From contig QJWQ01000108.1 of the NCBI GenBank assembly GCA_003235325.1, forward strand, positions 1 through 36,938: DNA of 36,938 bases, given 5' to 3'. A model generated the notes under the pieces. The model was not told the DNA's origin. It worked only from the letters and a program-made list of their open reading frames with translations, and did not search any database. The position numbers and the translations under genes are program-made. This DNA is from Gammaproteobacteria bacterium (GTDB lineage: Bacteria; Pseudomonadota; Gammaproteobacteria; Pseudomonadales; Porticoccaceae). Shown here piece by piece: positions 1 to 7,749 of this stretch; the stretch's first letter is position 1, and each line of letters starts with the position of its first letter.

Positions 1-520
1 CAGACGGATAGTCGTGAAACCCGACAGTGACGGAATATTTGTCGTAACCGTAACCCAGTGTCCAGTACTCGTAGCCGGAAGCACCGGCGACGTTATCCAG
101 GTAGTTAAGTGAGAAGCCTGAAAGGGACAGGCCCAGAATCACTTCCGACAATTCAGCCGTTGTGTCGTGCGTGATGCCACCCAAATCCGAGTAGTTGTAG
201 TTCCAGACACTGAGGTCGATGCCGAGGCCACCAAGTTCAGTAGCGTAGCCGGCATAGTAGTCGTATTCGCTGCCGAGGCTGCTGTCGCCGGAACTCATCC
301 AGATACCGCCGTAAAGGCCGGTATCACCCGCTGTGTAAGTCAGGTCGCCGGAAACCGCAGGGGAACCGTCACCCAGATCGATGCCGCGCCACAGGTACAT
401 GTTGGCGACTGCCGCTGAGGCTGACACCTCGGCGGACGCTGTTGCGGGTGCCATTAGACCACCGGCCAGGACTGCGCTGGTGACGACTGAGCTAGCAACC
501 AGTTTATTAAGTGCTTTCAT
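1..520 (-). CDS. TorF-family putative porin (3' end outside window)
   Basis: Partial gene; about 173 N-terminal codons are visible and the C-terminus lies beyond the left edge. The start ATG (518-520) has GGAGAG about 6 nt upstream. The product opens with a signal peptide (MKALNKLVAS... to ATASA|EVSA). It continues with NMYLWRGIDLGDGSPAVSG and alternating aromatic/glycine strands (YGGIW, YDYYAGY, LSVWNYNYS) typical of an outer-membrane beta-barrel. The SANLYLWRG-like start followed by a Gly-rich barrel matches the TorF/Gcw_chp family (TIGR02001), a family of putative porins of unknown substrate. A sigma-54-type promoter lies about 70-100 bp upstream (601-619), with NtrC-like sites beyond it, which suggests nitrogen control. 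Family assignment is from memory of the family pattern and the substrate is unknown. Confidence 0.8.
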   Translation of the reverse strand, partial: MKALNKLVASSVVTSAVLAGGLMAPATASAEVSASAAVANMYLWRGIDLGDGSPAVSGDLTYTAGDTGLYGGIWMSSGDSSLGSEYDYYAGYATELGGLGIDLSVWNYNYSDLGGITHDTTAELSEVILGLSLSGFSLNYLDNVAGASGYEYWTLGYGYDKYSVTVGFHDYPS

Positions 521-600
521 GTTGATCTCTCCGTTTGTGAGCAAGGAAAAAAGATTTTCATTTCGCTGGACGAAATATCTCTTGTAAGCAAAACAGGAAT

Positions 601-619
601 AGCAAGGCCCATGCCAAAA
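601..619 (-). promoter_or_regulatory. Sigma-54 (-24/-12) promoter for the TorF porin gene
   Basis: Read on the minus strand the site is TTTTGGCATGGGCCTTGCT. It has GG (614-615) and GC (602-603) separated by exactly 10 nt, and both blocks (TGGCAT and TTGCT) are close to the RpoN consensus TGGCAC-N5-TTGCW. The predicted transcription start is near 590, giving a 5' UTR of about 70 nt. Confidence 0.7.
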
Positions 620-702
620 GGCATTTATTGTTTAATATCAGGATGTTAAGCAAATTCCGAGGGCCAGGACCGCGCACTTTCTCCCTGTGCTTTTTTGTGA
701 TT

Positions 703-736
703 GCACCACATTAGACCATACGGCCCAAAACAGTGC
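703..736. promoter_or_regulatory. NtrC-like upstream activating sites (TorF porin gene)
   Basis: Two degenerate GCAC-N7-GTGC-like sites lie side by side: GCAC-CACATTA-GACC at 703-717 and GGCC-CAAAACA-GTGC at 722-736. They sit about 90-120 bp upstream of the -24 box at 614-615, the usual position of NtrC enhancers. The CAAAACA-GTGC half resembles the sites near 1887 and 7776. Each site is imperfect, so support comes mainly from position and recurrence. Confidence 0.4.
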
Positions 737-784
737 AATAAAGCCTCTGGAAGATGCTCTTTCAGGTCGAGGACTGCCAAATAA

Positions 785-1741
785 CTATTGCTCGAGGGCT
801 TCAAGTCGTTTTTGCAGTTCCTGCAGCTGTCGCTTTAACTGGTCTATTTCGTCCTGCCGACCAGTACCACTGCTTTCCGATTCCGGATCAGGCTGATCTT
901 GGCCAACAATCTGAAACGGTATTTCACTGACCATGACCCGGCCGTCGACACCCGGCAGCCCCTCGGCGCCGGCAGCGCCGCTACGACCCCTGGCGCCTCC
1001 CGCCTGCCAACCCTGGTTGCCGGCAAGGGTTTTGCGCTTGACGAACTGGCCTTCGGAACCGGCGCCACCCTTTCCGGGTTTACCCCCCGGGCCTGCTTCA
1101 CCGCCCTCGACCCTGAAGTCGATGCGTCGGATCAGGGCCGATACGCTGTTTTCGCCGGAATCGCCAGCACCGAGACGAAGATTGATATTGCCGCCATCAC
1201 CGCCGCGCCCCCCTCGTCCGCCGTCGCCGCCGGCACCACCTGCCGGGGGTTCACAGGTGCCTGTGGCACCGGCGGCCTGACCTTCACCGCCAAAGCCACC
1301 GGGACCTCCCGGGCCACCCCGAGTGTCGATCACCAGGCTGCCCAGCTTGAAAACCACCAGTTGCATGGCCAGATTGACGCCGGCACCGCCATCGGCGCCG
1401 TCACCGCCGGCCTCTCCGGCAGCACCATCCTGGCATTTTTCAGACGCCGTCAATGACCCCCCGAGGGCACCGGCCTGCCCAGGAAAACCGGCGGCGTCGA
1501 TGCGGACATTTTCCCCGATACTGGCGTCCCTGGCTGAGACATCCCAGTAACTGACGCCATCAGCAAACCGGATTGTGGCGTTGTCCCCCAACACCAGTCG
1601 CTCCAGGTTCAGGCTTGCCTGATCCGGCGTCACCATCAGGGTCTGATCCGGCTCAACCACCAGATCCCGGGCCAGAGCCCCGGGAACCAGTAATAGCAAC
1701 AGCCCGGGCCCAAATAAAAATCGTTTATTAATCGCAGACAT
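785..1741 (-). CDS. Exported glycine-rich collagen-like protein with C-terminal coiled coil
   Basis: The function is not recognised. From the ATG at 1739-1741 the protein is about 318 aa; a GTG 21 nt upstream (1760-1762) is an alternative start, and neither has a clear ribosome-binding site. It begins with a signal peptide (KRFLFGPGLLLLLVPGALA) and a beta-type segment (LVVEPDQTLMVTPDQASLNLERLVLGDNATIRF). A long Gly-rich central part follows, with collagen-like G-x-y runs (GGPGGPGGFGGEG, GGAGGDGGRGGRGGDGG, GPGGKPGKGGAG, GLPGVDG) interrupted by non-repeat segments. The last 25 residues (QDEIDQLKRQLQELQKRLEALEQ) form a heptad coiled coil ending at the stop. A surface or matrix protein that trimerises through its C-terminal coil is an inference. 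It lies downstream of urtE on the same strand after a gap of about 200 bp. Confidence 0.75.
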   Translation of the reverse strand: MSAINKRFLFGPGLLLLLVPGALARDLVVEPDQTLMVTPDQASLNLERLVLGDNATIRFADGVSYWDVSARDASIGENVRIDAAGFPGQAGALGGSLTASEKCQDGAAGEAGGDGADGGAGVNLAMQLVVFKLGSLVIDTRGGPGGPGGFGGEGQAAGATGTCEPPAGGAGGDGGRGGRGGDGGNINLRLGAGDSGENSVSALIRRIDFRVEGGEAGPGGKPGKGGAGSEGQFVKRKTLAGNQGWQAGGARGRSGAAGAEGLPGVDGRVMVSEIPFQIVGQDQPDPESESSGTGRQDEIDQLKRQLQELQKRLEALEQ

Positions 1742-1886
1742 TTTCAACAGGGGAGTCCTCACCGGGGGTTTTGACTATGAATAAATTTCCGCGAGTTCAA
1801 GCATGGACATCGCGATCTTTATGGGACAAATTCACTGCGTGATTGCTAAATGTGAATTCTCTAGCAGGGGCTTGACACCGAATTAC

Positions 1887-1901
1887 GCACCATAACAGTG
1901 C
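1887..1901. promoter_or_regulatory. NtrC-like palindrome between urtE and the collagen-like gene
   Basis: GCACCATAACAGTGC is a perfect GCAC-N7-GTGC, extended to CGCAC...GTGCG, and matches the core arrangement of NtrC binding sites (TGCACCA-N3-TGGTGCA). It lies 125-160 bp upstream of the collagen-like gene. I found no GG-N10-GC sigma-54 core between them, so which promoter it would serve is unclear. Confidence 0.35.
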
Positions 1902-1961
1902 GGCCATCTTAACATCAGCTCAGATCAAGGCAACAAAGGGGAATTGCCTCTGGTGCTTGCC

Positions 1962-2657
1962 TTAGACCGAGATCATTGCCCTGACTTTATCTTCTTCCAT
2001 GTCCTCGCCGCGTCCGGACAATACAATCTGCCCTCGATCCATGACCGCAAAGGTATCGGCCAGATCCCGGGCAAATTCGAAGTACTGCTCCACCAGCAAT
2101 ATCGCCATGTCACCCCGGTCCCGCAGGCGGGAGATCACTTTCTGGATATCCTTGATGATGGAAGGCTGAATGCCTTCGGTGGGTTCGTCGAGTAATAACA
2201 GGCTGGGACGGGTAACCAGGGCCCGGGCAATGGCCAACTGCTGTTGCTGACCGCCGGAAAGGTCGCCACCACGGCGGCCGAGCATGGCTTTCAGCACCGG
2301 GAACAGCACATAGATTTCCGGATCGATAAAGCGTTCATTGCCGGGCAGGCAGCTGAATCCGGACTTGAGATTTTCCAGTACCGTCAACTGGGAGAAGATT
2401 TCCCGCCCCTGGGGGACGTAGGCAATACCGCGCCGGGCTCGCTCGTAGGACGGCAATCCCTGTATTGGTTGCTGGTTCCAGAGAATTTCGCCGCCAGTGA
2501 TCGGCTGGTGGCCGGCGATGGCATCCAACAGGGACGTCTTGCCGACGCCGTTTCGCCCCAGCAGGCAGGTGACCTTGCCCGGTTCGGCGCTGAGGCTCAC
2601 CTGACGCAGGGCCTGGCTGGCGCCGTAGTGGAGGTCGACTGCATTGACATTCAGCAT
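1962..2657 (-). CDS. urtE: Urea ABC transporter, ATP-binding subunit UrtE
   Basis: The 231-aa product is a LivF-type ATPase that, with UrtD, powers urea import through UrtB/UrtC. Visible motifs are Walker A (LLGRNGVGKTSLL, near residues 33-45), the ABC signature LSGGQQQQLAIARAL, and Walker B LLLLDEPTEG followed by the switch region LLVEQY. Length and motif order are those of UrtE. It is the last gene of the urt set and starts 3 nt after the urtD stop, so translation is probably coupled. UrtE is distinguished from generic branched-chain amino acid LivF mainly by its place in a complete urtABCDE order next to urease genes. Confidence 0.93.
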   Translation of the reverse strand: MLNVNAVDLHYGASQALRQVSLSAEPGKVTCLLGRNGVGKTSLLDAIAGHQPITGGEILWNQQPIQGLPSYERARRGIAYVPQGREIFSQLTVLENLKSGFSCLPGNERFIDPEIYVLFPVLKAMLGRRGGDLSGGQQQQLAIARALVTRPSLLLLDEPTEGIQPSIIKDIQKVISRLRDRGDMAILLVEQYFEFARDLADTFAVMDRGQIVLSGRGEDMEEDKVRAMISV

Positions 2658-2660
2658 CGG

Positions 2661-3422
2661 TTATCTCCCCAGGTACACTTCGATAACGCGTTCGTTGTTC
2701 TGGACCTGCTCGAGCGTCCCTTCCGCCAGGACCGAGCCTTCATGCAACACCGTCACCCGGGTGTCCAGGGCACGAATGAATTCCATGTCGTGTTCCACGA
2801 CGACCACCGAGTGCTCACCCGCCACGGATTTGAGCAGCACCGACAATTTTTCGGTTTCATCGTCCGTCATTCCTGCCGCTGGCTCGTCCACCAGTAACAG
2901 GTCGGGGTCCTGTGCCAGGAGCATGCCGATCTCCAGCCGCTGTTTCTCACCGTGGGCAAGGGCTCCCGCCAGCAAATTGCGCTTGTCACCAAGGCCGATA
3001 GTGGTGAAAACCTCATCGATGCGCTGCAATCCTGCCGAAGTGGATTTGAAGAACAGGGCATCCCGCACCCGACGCTTTCCGGCCAGGGCCAGCTCCATGT
3101 TCTCGAACACCGTCAGAGTCTCCACCACGGTGGGCTTCTGGAACTTGCGGCCGATGCCCATGTTGGCAATTTCGGCCTCCGAGTACTGGGTGAGATCAAC
3201 GTCCTGGTTAAAAAAGATATCGCCGACATCGGGTCGCAATTTGCCGGTAATCAGATCCATCATGGTGGTCTTGCCGGCACCATTGGGGCCGATGATGGCG
3301 CGCAATTCGCCCGGCTCAATAAGCAGGCTGAGGTTATTGATGGCCTTGAAGCCATCAAAGCTCTTGGACACCCCACTCATGTAAAGAATGGATTTTTCCT
3401 TGTGTGATATCGACAAACTCAT
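2661..3422 (-). CDS. urtD: Urea ABC transporter, ATP-binding subunit UrtD
   Basis: The 253-aa product is a LivG-type ATPase, partner of UrtE at the inner membrane. Walker A is IIGPNGAGKTTMMDLITG and Walker B is LLLVDEPAAGM followed by VVVVEHDMEFI. The signature segment LAHGEKQRLEIGMLL has HGEKQ in place of LSGGQ, which is usual for LivG/UrtD ATPases. The start ATG overlaps the urtC stop by 4 nt (ATGA, 3419-3422), and the next gene, urtE, begins 3 nt after its stop. The order and tight spacing place it in the urt operon. Confidence 0.93.
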   Translation of the reverse strand: MSLSISHKEKSILYMSGVSKSFDGFKAINNLSLLIEPGELRAIIGPNGAGKTTMMDLITGKLRPDVGDIFFNQDVDLTQYSEAEIANMGIGRKFQKPTVVETLTVFENMELALAGKRRVRDALFFKSTSAGLQRIDEVFTTIGLGDKRNLLAGALAHGEKQRLEIGMLLAQDPDLLLVDEPAAGMTDDETEKLSVLLKSVAGEHSVVVVEHDMEFIRALDTRVTVLHEGSVLAEGTLEQVQNNERVIEVYLGR

Positions 3423-4558
3423 TGGCCTGCCTCCTTGACCGCCTGCTTACCGGTTCCGGACAGAGCCGGCACAAGGCGTCTGGATAATCCGATGATGCCC
3501 TTGGGCAGGTAAAGCGTGCTGACCACGAACAGCCCCCCGAGCAGGAACAGCCACAGGTCCGGGAATGCGGCAGTGAAGTAGGTCTTGGCATAGTTGACGA
3601 TAAAGGCCCCGATAACGGCTCCGTAAAGGGTGCCCCTGCCGCCGATGGCCACCCAGACGATGATCTCGATGGAGTTGATCGGAGAAAATTCGCCGGGGTT
3701 GATAATGCCGACCTGGGGCACGTAGAGGGCACCGGCAATACCCGCCAGCACCGCAGACACCACAAACACAAACAGTTTGTAGTACTCGACCCGGTAACCC
3801 ATGAATCGGGTACGGCTCTCGGCGTCGCGCACAGCCACCAGCACCCGCCCGAACTTCGATCGGGTCAGCCACTGGCAGAGCAGGTAGGCCAGGCCCAGAG
3901 CCAGTGCGCTGATAAAAAACAGACTGTTGCGGGTGGCATCGCTCTGCAGGTCAAAACCCAGCAGATCCTTGAAATCGGTGAGACCGTTGTTGCCGCCAAA
4001 GCCCATCTCGTTGCGAAAAAAGGCCAGCATCAGGGCGAAGGTCAGTGCTTGGGTGATGATCGACAGGTAGACGCCGGTCACCCGGGAGCGAAAGGCCAAC
4101 CAGCCAAACACAAAGGCGAGGATGCCCGGCGCCAGGATCACCATGACCATGGCAAACCAGAACTGGTCGAAACCGAGCCAGAACCAGGGCAATTCCTGCC
4201 AGTTCAGAAACACCATGAAGTCCGGCAGGATCGGATCGCCGTAGACGCCCCGCTCGCCAATCTGGCGCATCAGGTACATGCCCATGGCATAGCCGCCGAG
4301 GGCAAAAAAGGCGCCGTGTCCCAGGCTGAGAATACCGCAATAACCCCAGATCAGGTCCACTGACAGGGCCAGTAACGCATAGCAAAGGTATTTGCCAAGC
4401 AGGGTCAGGGTGTAGGTGGATACGTGGAACACCGATCCTTCCGGCACCAGCAAATTCAGACAGGGCACTATCAGGGCCAGAGCGGTGAGCACCGCCAGAA
4501 AACGCCGGGACGCCGGGTCCTCCAGGAGTTTCAGTAATACAGGTTTCGTGGTCGTCAT
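3419..4558 (-). CDS. urtC: Urea ABC transporter permease UrtC
   Basis: The 379-aa product is a LivM-type inner-membrane permease that forms the urea channel with UrtB. It shows about ten hydrophobic segments, the conserved LSLGHGAFFALGGYAMGMYL motif, and the cytoplasmic loop RFMGYRVEYYKLFVFVVSAVLAG that contacts the ATPases. The segment INSIEIIVWVAIGGRGTLYGAVIGA is typical of the family. The start lies 1 nt after the urtB stop and the stop overlaps urtD by 4 nt. Length and motifs are normal for UrtC. Confidence 0.93.
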   Translation of the reverse strand: MTTTKPVLLKLLEDPASRRFLAVLTALALIVPCLNLLVPEGSVFHVSTYTLTLLGKYLCYALLALSVDLIWGYCGILSLGHGAFFALGGYAMGMYLMRQIGERGVYGDPILPDFMVFLNWQELPWFWLGFDQFWFAMVMVILAPGILAFVFGWLAFRSRVTGVYLSIITQALTFALMLAFFRNEMGFGGNNGLTDFKDLLGFDLQSDATRNSLFFISALALGLAYLLCQWLTRSKFGRVLVAVRDAESRTRFMGYRVEYYKLFVFVVSAVLAGIAGALYVPQVGIINPGEFSPINSIEIIVWVAIGGRGTLYGAVIGAFIVNYAKTYFTAAFPDLWLFLLGGLFVVSTLYLPKGIIGLSRRLVPALSGTGKQAVKEAGQ

Positions 4559-4559
4559 A

Positions 4560-6203
4560 TCAGTCCTCTACAAACCTGCCCTTGATGGCGAAAAGCCCCC
4601 TGGGATATTTCTGGATAAACAGGATGATAAACACCAGGATCAGGATCTTGGCCAGCACCGCGCCGGCAAAGGGCTCGGCGAACTTGTTGGCAATCCCCAG
4701 GGACATGGCCGCGAACAGGGTGCCGAACAGATTGCCGACGCCGCCGAATACCACCACCATAAATGAGTCAATGATATAGGCCTGCCCCAGGTTGGGTCCG
4801 ACATTGGTCAGCTGACTCAGCGCCACACCGGCGACACCGGCAATACCGGAACCCAGACCAAAGGTCAGCGCATCGATCCAGCCGGTGCGGATACCCATGG
4901 AACTGGCCATGCTCCGGTTCAGGGTCACGGCGCGCATCTGCAGGCCGAAGTGGGTTTTCTTCAGCAACAGCATCAATGCCAGTAAAACCAGCAAGCTGAA
5001 GATAACGATATACAACCGGTTATAGGTGAGCGAAAACATGCCATTGATCGCCAGCGATCCGCTCATCCAGTCCGGGGTGATGACACTGCGGTTCAGTGGC
5101 GAGTAGATGCTCCTCACCAGTTGCTGCAGAATCAGGCTGATGCCAAAGGTGGCCAGCAGGGTTTCCAGGGGGCGCCCGTACAGATGGCGGATAACCAGAC
5201 GCTCGATCAGGATGCCCATGGCACCGGACGCCAGGAAGGCCATGGGAACGGCCACCAGGATCGAGGCACCGATCAAATTCGGCATTAACAGTTGCACCGT
5301 ATAGGTGGTGTAGGCGCCGATCATGATCATCTCGCCATGGGCCATGTTGATCACACCCATGACGCCAAAGGTGATCGCCAGGCCAACGGCAGTCAGCAAC
5401 AGCACCGAGCCGAGGCTGACGCCAAAAAAGACGTTCTGCAATATCTGGTAAAAGGACTGCTTTGCCTTGAGTTCATTCAGGGAGGCCTCCGCCACCTCGA
5501 CCAGTCTGGGGTCTTTCTCCAGATAGTTGCCCTCCTCATCCTTGAGCAGAAACCGGGAGACCAGGCTGATGACATTGCGGTCCGTGGCTTCCCCAAGCAG
5601 GCTCAGCGCCGCAATCAGCTGGTCGGCGTCACCAATCCTGTTGGCTACGATAATGGACGCGCGGGCATAACCGAGGAGTTCCCGTACATCGGGTTCGGTC
5701 TCCACGTCGATGGCATCCGCCACCAGCGGCAACAGTTCCGGCTCCGGCCCGTTGATGATGCTCCGTGCCGCCTCGGCCCTGGCACCGGCATCGGCCTGGG
5801 ACAGTTTGAAACCGGCTATTGCCAGCTTTAATTCACCCCGCAACTGGTTGTTGATGGTGATCTTTTTAACCTTGCGTTTACTGCTGATGGCCCCGAGGTT
5901 TTCACCCGTGAGGGCATCGACAAGAAAATCGCCCTCTTCGTTCTCATCGAGGTAAACCGGGCGCAGGTCTTCTTTCCGGTATTGCAGGTTACCGTCCAGC
6001 AAGGCCTCCAGGATTACCCGGGCACGATCATCCCCGGAACCGGCAATCCCGGCTATCAGTGCCGATTTTTCGCTGAAACTGGCCTTCGCCATGGCTTCAA
6101 GACTGGCCCGAAGTCCATCGGTGCCAGCGGCTGACTCCGGATCAGCAGCCAGCAACGGCATTGACGCCAACACCCAGAGCAGTGCAATCAAAATTGTTTT
6201 CAT
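4560..6203 (-). CDS. urtB: Urea ABC transporter permease UrtB
   Basis: The 547-aa product is a LivH-type permease with the long N-terminal extension characteristic of UrtB. Residues 1-20 are a signal peptide (MKTILIALLWVLASMPLLAA). About 240 mainly helical, periplasmic residues follow, then the permease domain from about residue 255 (NVFFGVSLGSVLLLTAVGLAITFGVMGVINMAHGEMIMIGAY). The INMAHGE motif and the VVVFGGVGNLFGTLFAAMSLG loop are diagnostic of LivH/UrtB. It follows urtA after 82 nt that hold two overlapping hairpins, and urtC begins 1 nt after its stop. The SD signal is weak (GGGTGG about 9 nt before ATG) and lies at the edge of one hairpin. Confidence 0.93.
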   Translation of the reverse strand: MKTILIALLWVLASMPLLAADPESAAGTDGLRASLEAMAKASFSEKSALIAGIAGSGDDRARVILEALLDGNLQYRKEDLRPVYLDENEEGDFLVDALTGENLGAISSKRKVKKITINNQLRGELKLAIAGFKLSQADAGARAEAARSIINGPEPELLPLVADAIDVETEPDVRELLGYARASIIVANRIGDADQLIAALSLLGEATDRNVISLVSRFLLKDEEGNYLEKDPRLVEVAEASLNELKAKQSFYQILQNVFFGVSLGSVLLLTAVGLAITFGVMGVINMAHGEMIMIGAYTTYTVQLLMPNLIGASILVAVPMAFLASGAMGILIERLVIRHLYGRPLETLLATFGISLILQQLVRSIYSPLNRSVITPDWMSGSLAINGMFSLTYNRLYIVIFSLLVLLALMLLLKKTHFGLQMRAVTLNRSMASSMGIRTGWIDALTFGLGSGIAGVAGVALSQLTNVGPNLGQAYIIDSFMVVVFGGVGNLFGTLFAAMSLGIANKFAEPFAGAVLAKILILVFIILFIQKYPRGLFAIKGRFVED

Positions 6204-6215
6204 ATCAGGTGGCCA

Positions 6216-6253
6216 CCCGTGCAGACTGCACGGGCCGCAAAAGCGGCCCGTGC
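6216..6253 (-). promoter_or_regulatory. Two mutually exclusive hairpins in the urtA-urtB spacer
   Basis: Hairpin A (6228-6253) has an 11-bp perfect stem GCACGGGCCGC/GCGGCCCGTGC with a 4-nt loop. Hairpin B (6216-6234) has an 8-bp perfect stem CCCGTGCA/TGCACGGG with a 3-nt loop. They share 6228-6234, so only one can form in an mRNA. No T-run follows, so a simple terminator is unlikely. A plausible role is mRNA stabilisation 3' of urtA or tuning of urtB translation. Confidence 0.6.
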
Positions 6254-6285
6254 GTTTGTTGGCGGAGAAGATTCAGCTCACTGGA

Positions 6286-7587
6286 CTAGTAGTTTTGACC
6301 TGAACACTTCTTGGTTTTGGTGTTGTAGTTGCCGCATTTGATCGGTGCAGTCCAGTCAGCAATGATGTCCTTGGAGGTGGGAAGGAAGTCCGACCAGGCG
6401 TCACCGGGCACCAGACCTTCGGTTTGCCAGACCACTTCAAACTGCCCGTCATCCTGGATTTCGCCAATCAGCACCGGCTTGGTCAGGTGGTGGTTTTTCA
6501 GCATGGTGGCAGTACCACCGGTCAGGTTGGGTGTAGTGATACCGATCATGGCCTGTTCAACAGCATCGACATCGGTGGTGCCGGCTTTTTCAACCGCTTT
6601 CACCCACATATTGAAGCCGATGTAGTGGGCTTCCATGGGATCATTGGTAACACGGTCTTCATCCTTGATGAACTTGTGCCAGCCTTCGATAAAGGCATCA
6701 TTCGCTTCGGTGTCGACGCTCATGAAGTAGTTCCAGGCCGCCAGGTGACCGACCAGAGGTGCCGTATCAATACCCGACAGTTCTTCTTCACCGACGGAGA
6801 AAGCGACTACCGGGATATCCGCCGCGGAGATACCCTGGTTACCCAGTTCCTTGTAGAAAGGCACGTTGGCATCGCCGTTGATGGTGGAAACCACCGCAGT
6901 TTTCTTGCCGGCAGAGCCGAATTTCTTGATATCGGCAACGATGTTCTGCCAGTCGGAGTGACCGAAGGGCGTGTAGTTGATCATAATGTCCTTGCTGTCG
7001 ACACCCTTGGCCTTCAGGTAGGCTTCGAGGATCTTGTTGGTAGTGCGGGGGTATACGTAGTCAGTTCCAGCCAGCACCCAGCGCTTGACGCCAATCTCGT
7101 TCATCAGGTAGTCCACCGCCGGAATGGCCTGCTGATTGGGTGCGGCGCCGGTGTAGAAAACGTTTTTGGACGATTCCTCACCCTCGTACTGCACGGGGTA
7201 GAACATCAGGCCGTTGAGCTCCTCGATGACTGGCAGAACCGATTTGCGGGAAACTGAAGTCCAGCAGCCGAAAATCACATCTACTTTATCTTTTTCCAGA
7301 AGTTCACGGGTTTTTTCCGCAAACAGCGGCCAGTTGGAGGCGGGGTCAACCACCACGGCTTCGATTTTCTTGCCCAGCAAGCCACCCTTGGCGTTTTGTT
7401 GCTCAACCAACATCAGCACGGTGTCTTTCAGCGTCGTTTCACTGATAGCCATGGTGCCGGACAGTGAATGCAGCACGCCCACCTTGATGGTGTCCGCCGC
7501 CTGGGCAACAACCGATCCCAGTGCCAGTACCGCGGCCACGGCCGAAACCGCCAGTGTCCTATTCCAGCTCTTTTTGTTGTCACTCAT
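6286..7587 (-). CDS. urtA: Urea ABC transporter substrate-binding protein UrtA
   Basis: The 433-aa product is the periplasmic urea-binding protein. The start ATG has a strong SD (AGGAGGAAA) and follows a 59-nt leader from a predicted sigma-54 promoter. A signal peptide covers about residues 1-31 (RTLAVSAVAAVLALGSVVAQA|AD). The mature protein opens with IKVGVLHSLSGTMAISE, the usual start of the urea/short-chain amide binding family. Later segments VIFGCWTSVSRKSVLPV, FYPVQYEGEESSKNVFY and DYVYPRTTN are highly typical of UrtA/FmdD proteins. An amide-binding FmdD is the main alternative, but the complete urtBCDE set and adjacent urease genes favour urea. Confidence 0.95.
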   Translation of the reverse strand: MSDNKKSWNRTLAVSAVAAVLALGSVVAQAADTIKVGVLHSLSGTMAISETTLKDTVLMLVEQQNAKGGLLGKKIEAVVVDPASNWPLFAEKTRELLEKDKVDVIFGCWTSVSRKSVLPVIEELNGLMFYPVQYEGEESSKNVFYTGAAPNQQAIPAVDYLMNEIGVKRWVLAGTDYVYPRTTNKILEAYLKAKGVDSKDIMINYTPFGHSDWQNIVADIKKFGSAGKKTAVVSTINGDANVPFYKELGNQGISAADIPVVAFSVGEEELSGIDTAPLVGHLAAWNYFMSVDTEANDAFIEGWHKFIKDEDRVTNDPMEAHYIGFNMWVKAVEKAGTTDVDAVEQAMIGITTPNLTGGTATMLKNHHLTKPVLIGEIQDDGQFEVVWQTEGLVPGDAWSDFLPTSKDIIADWTAPIKCGNYNTKTKKCSGQNY

Positions 7588-7655
7588 ACCATTTCCTCCT
7601 CATTCGAATAGTTAGCGGCGAGACCGGGCAACCCGAATCACCCCGCACCGCAATC

Positions 7656-7673
7656 ATGCAGTTAATATGCCAA
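7656..7673 (-). promoter_or_regulatory. Sigma-54 (-24/-12) promoter for urtABCDE
   Basis: On the minus strand the site reads TTGGCATATTAACTGCAT, with GG and GC separated by exactly 10 nt. It matches TTGGCAC-N5-TTGCW with few deviations. The predicted start is near 7646, about 59 nt before the urtA ATG. It lets the urt genes be induced independently of the ure genes upstream. Confidence 0.65.
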
Positions 7674-7749
7674 TGAAAATCACGGCACATTGCCCTCAAT
7701 TACGGGAAGGTTGGCCGTATTTACTGAAATGGCGGGAAGAAAAAATCTA

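Noticed and set aside
899-1456. Plus-strand open frame (185 aa) within the collagen-like gene
   Set aside because: It is the antisense image of glycine codons (GGN read as NCC), giving Pro/Thr/Ala-rich peptides with no start context.
1927-1963. AAGGCAA/TTGCCTT pairing at the end of urtE as a terminator
   Set aside because: The stem is only 6-7 bp with a long loop and no T-run. It overlaps the urtE stop, so I do not call it.
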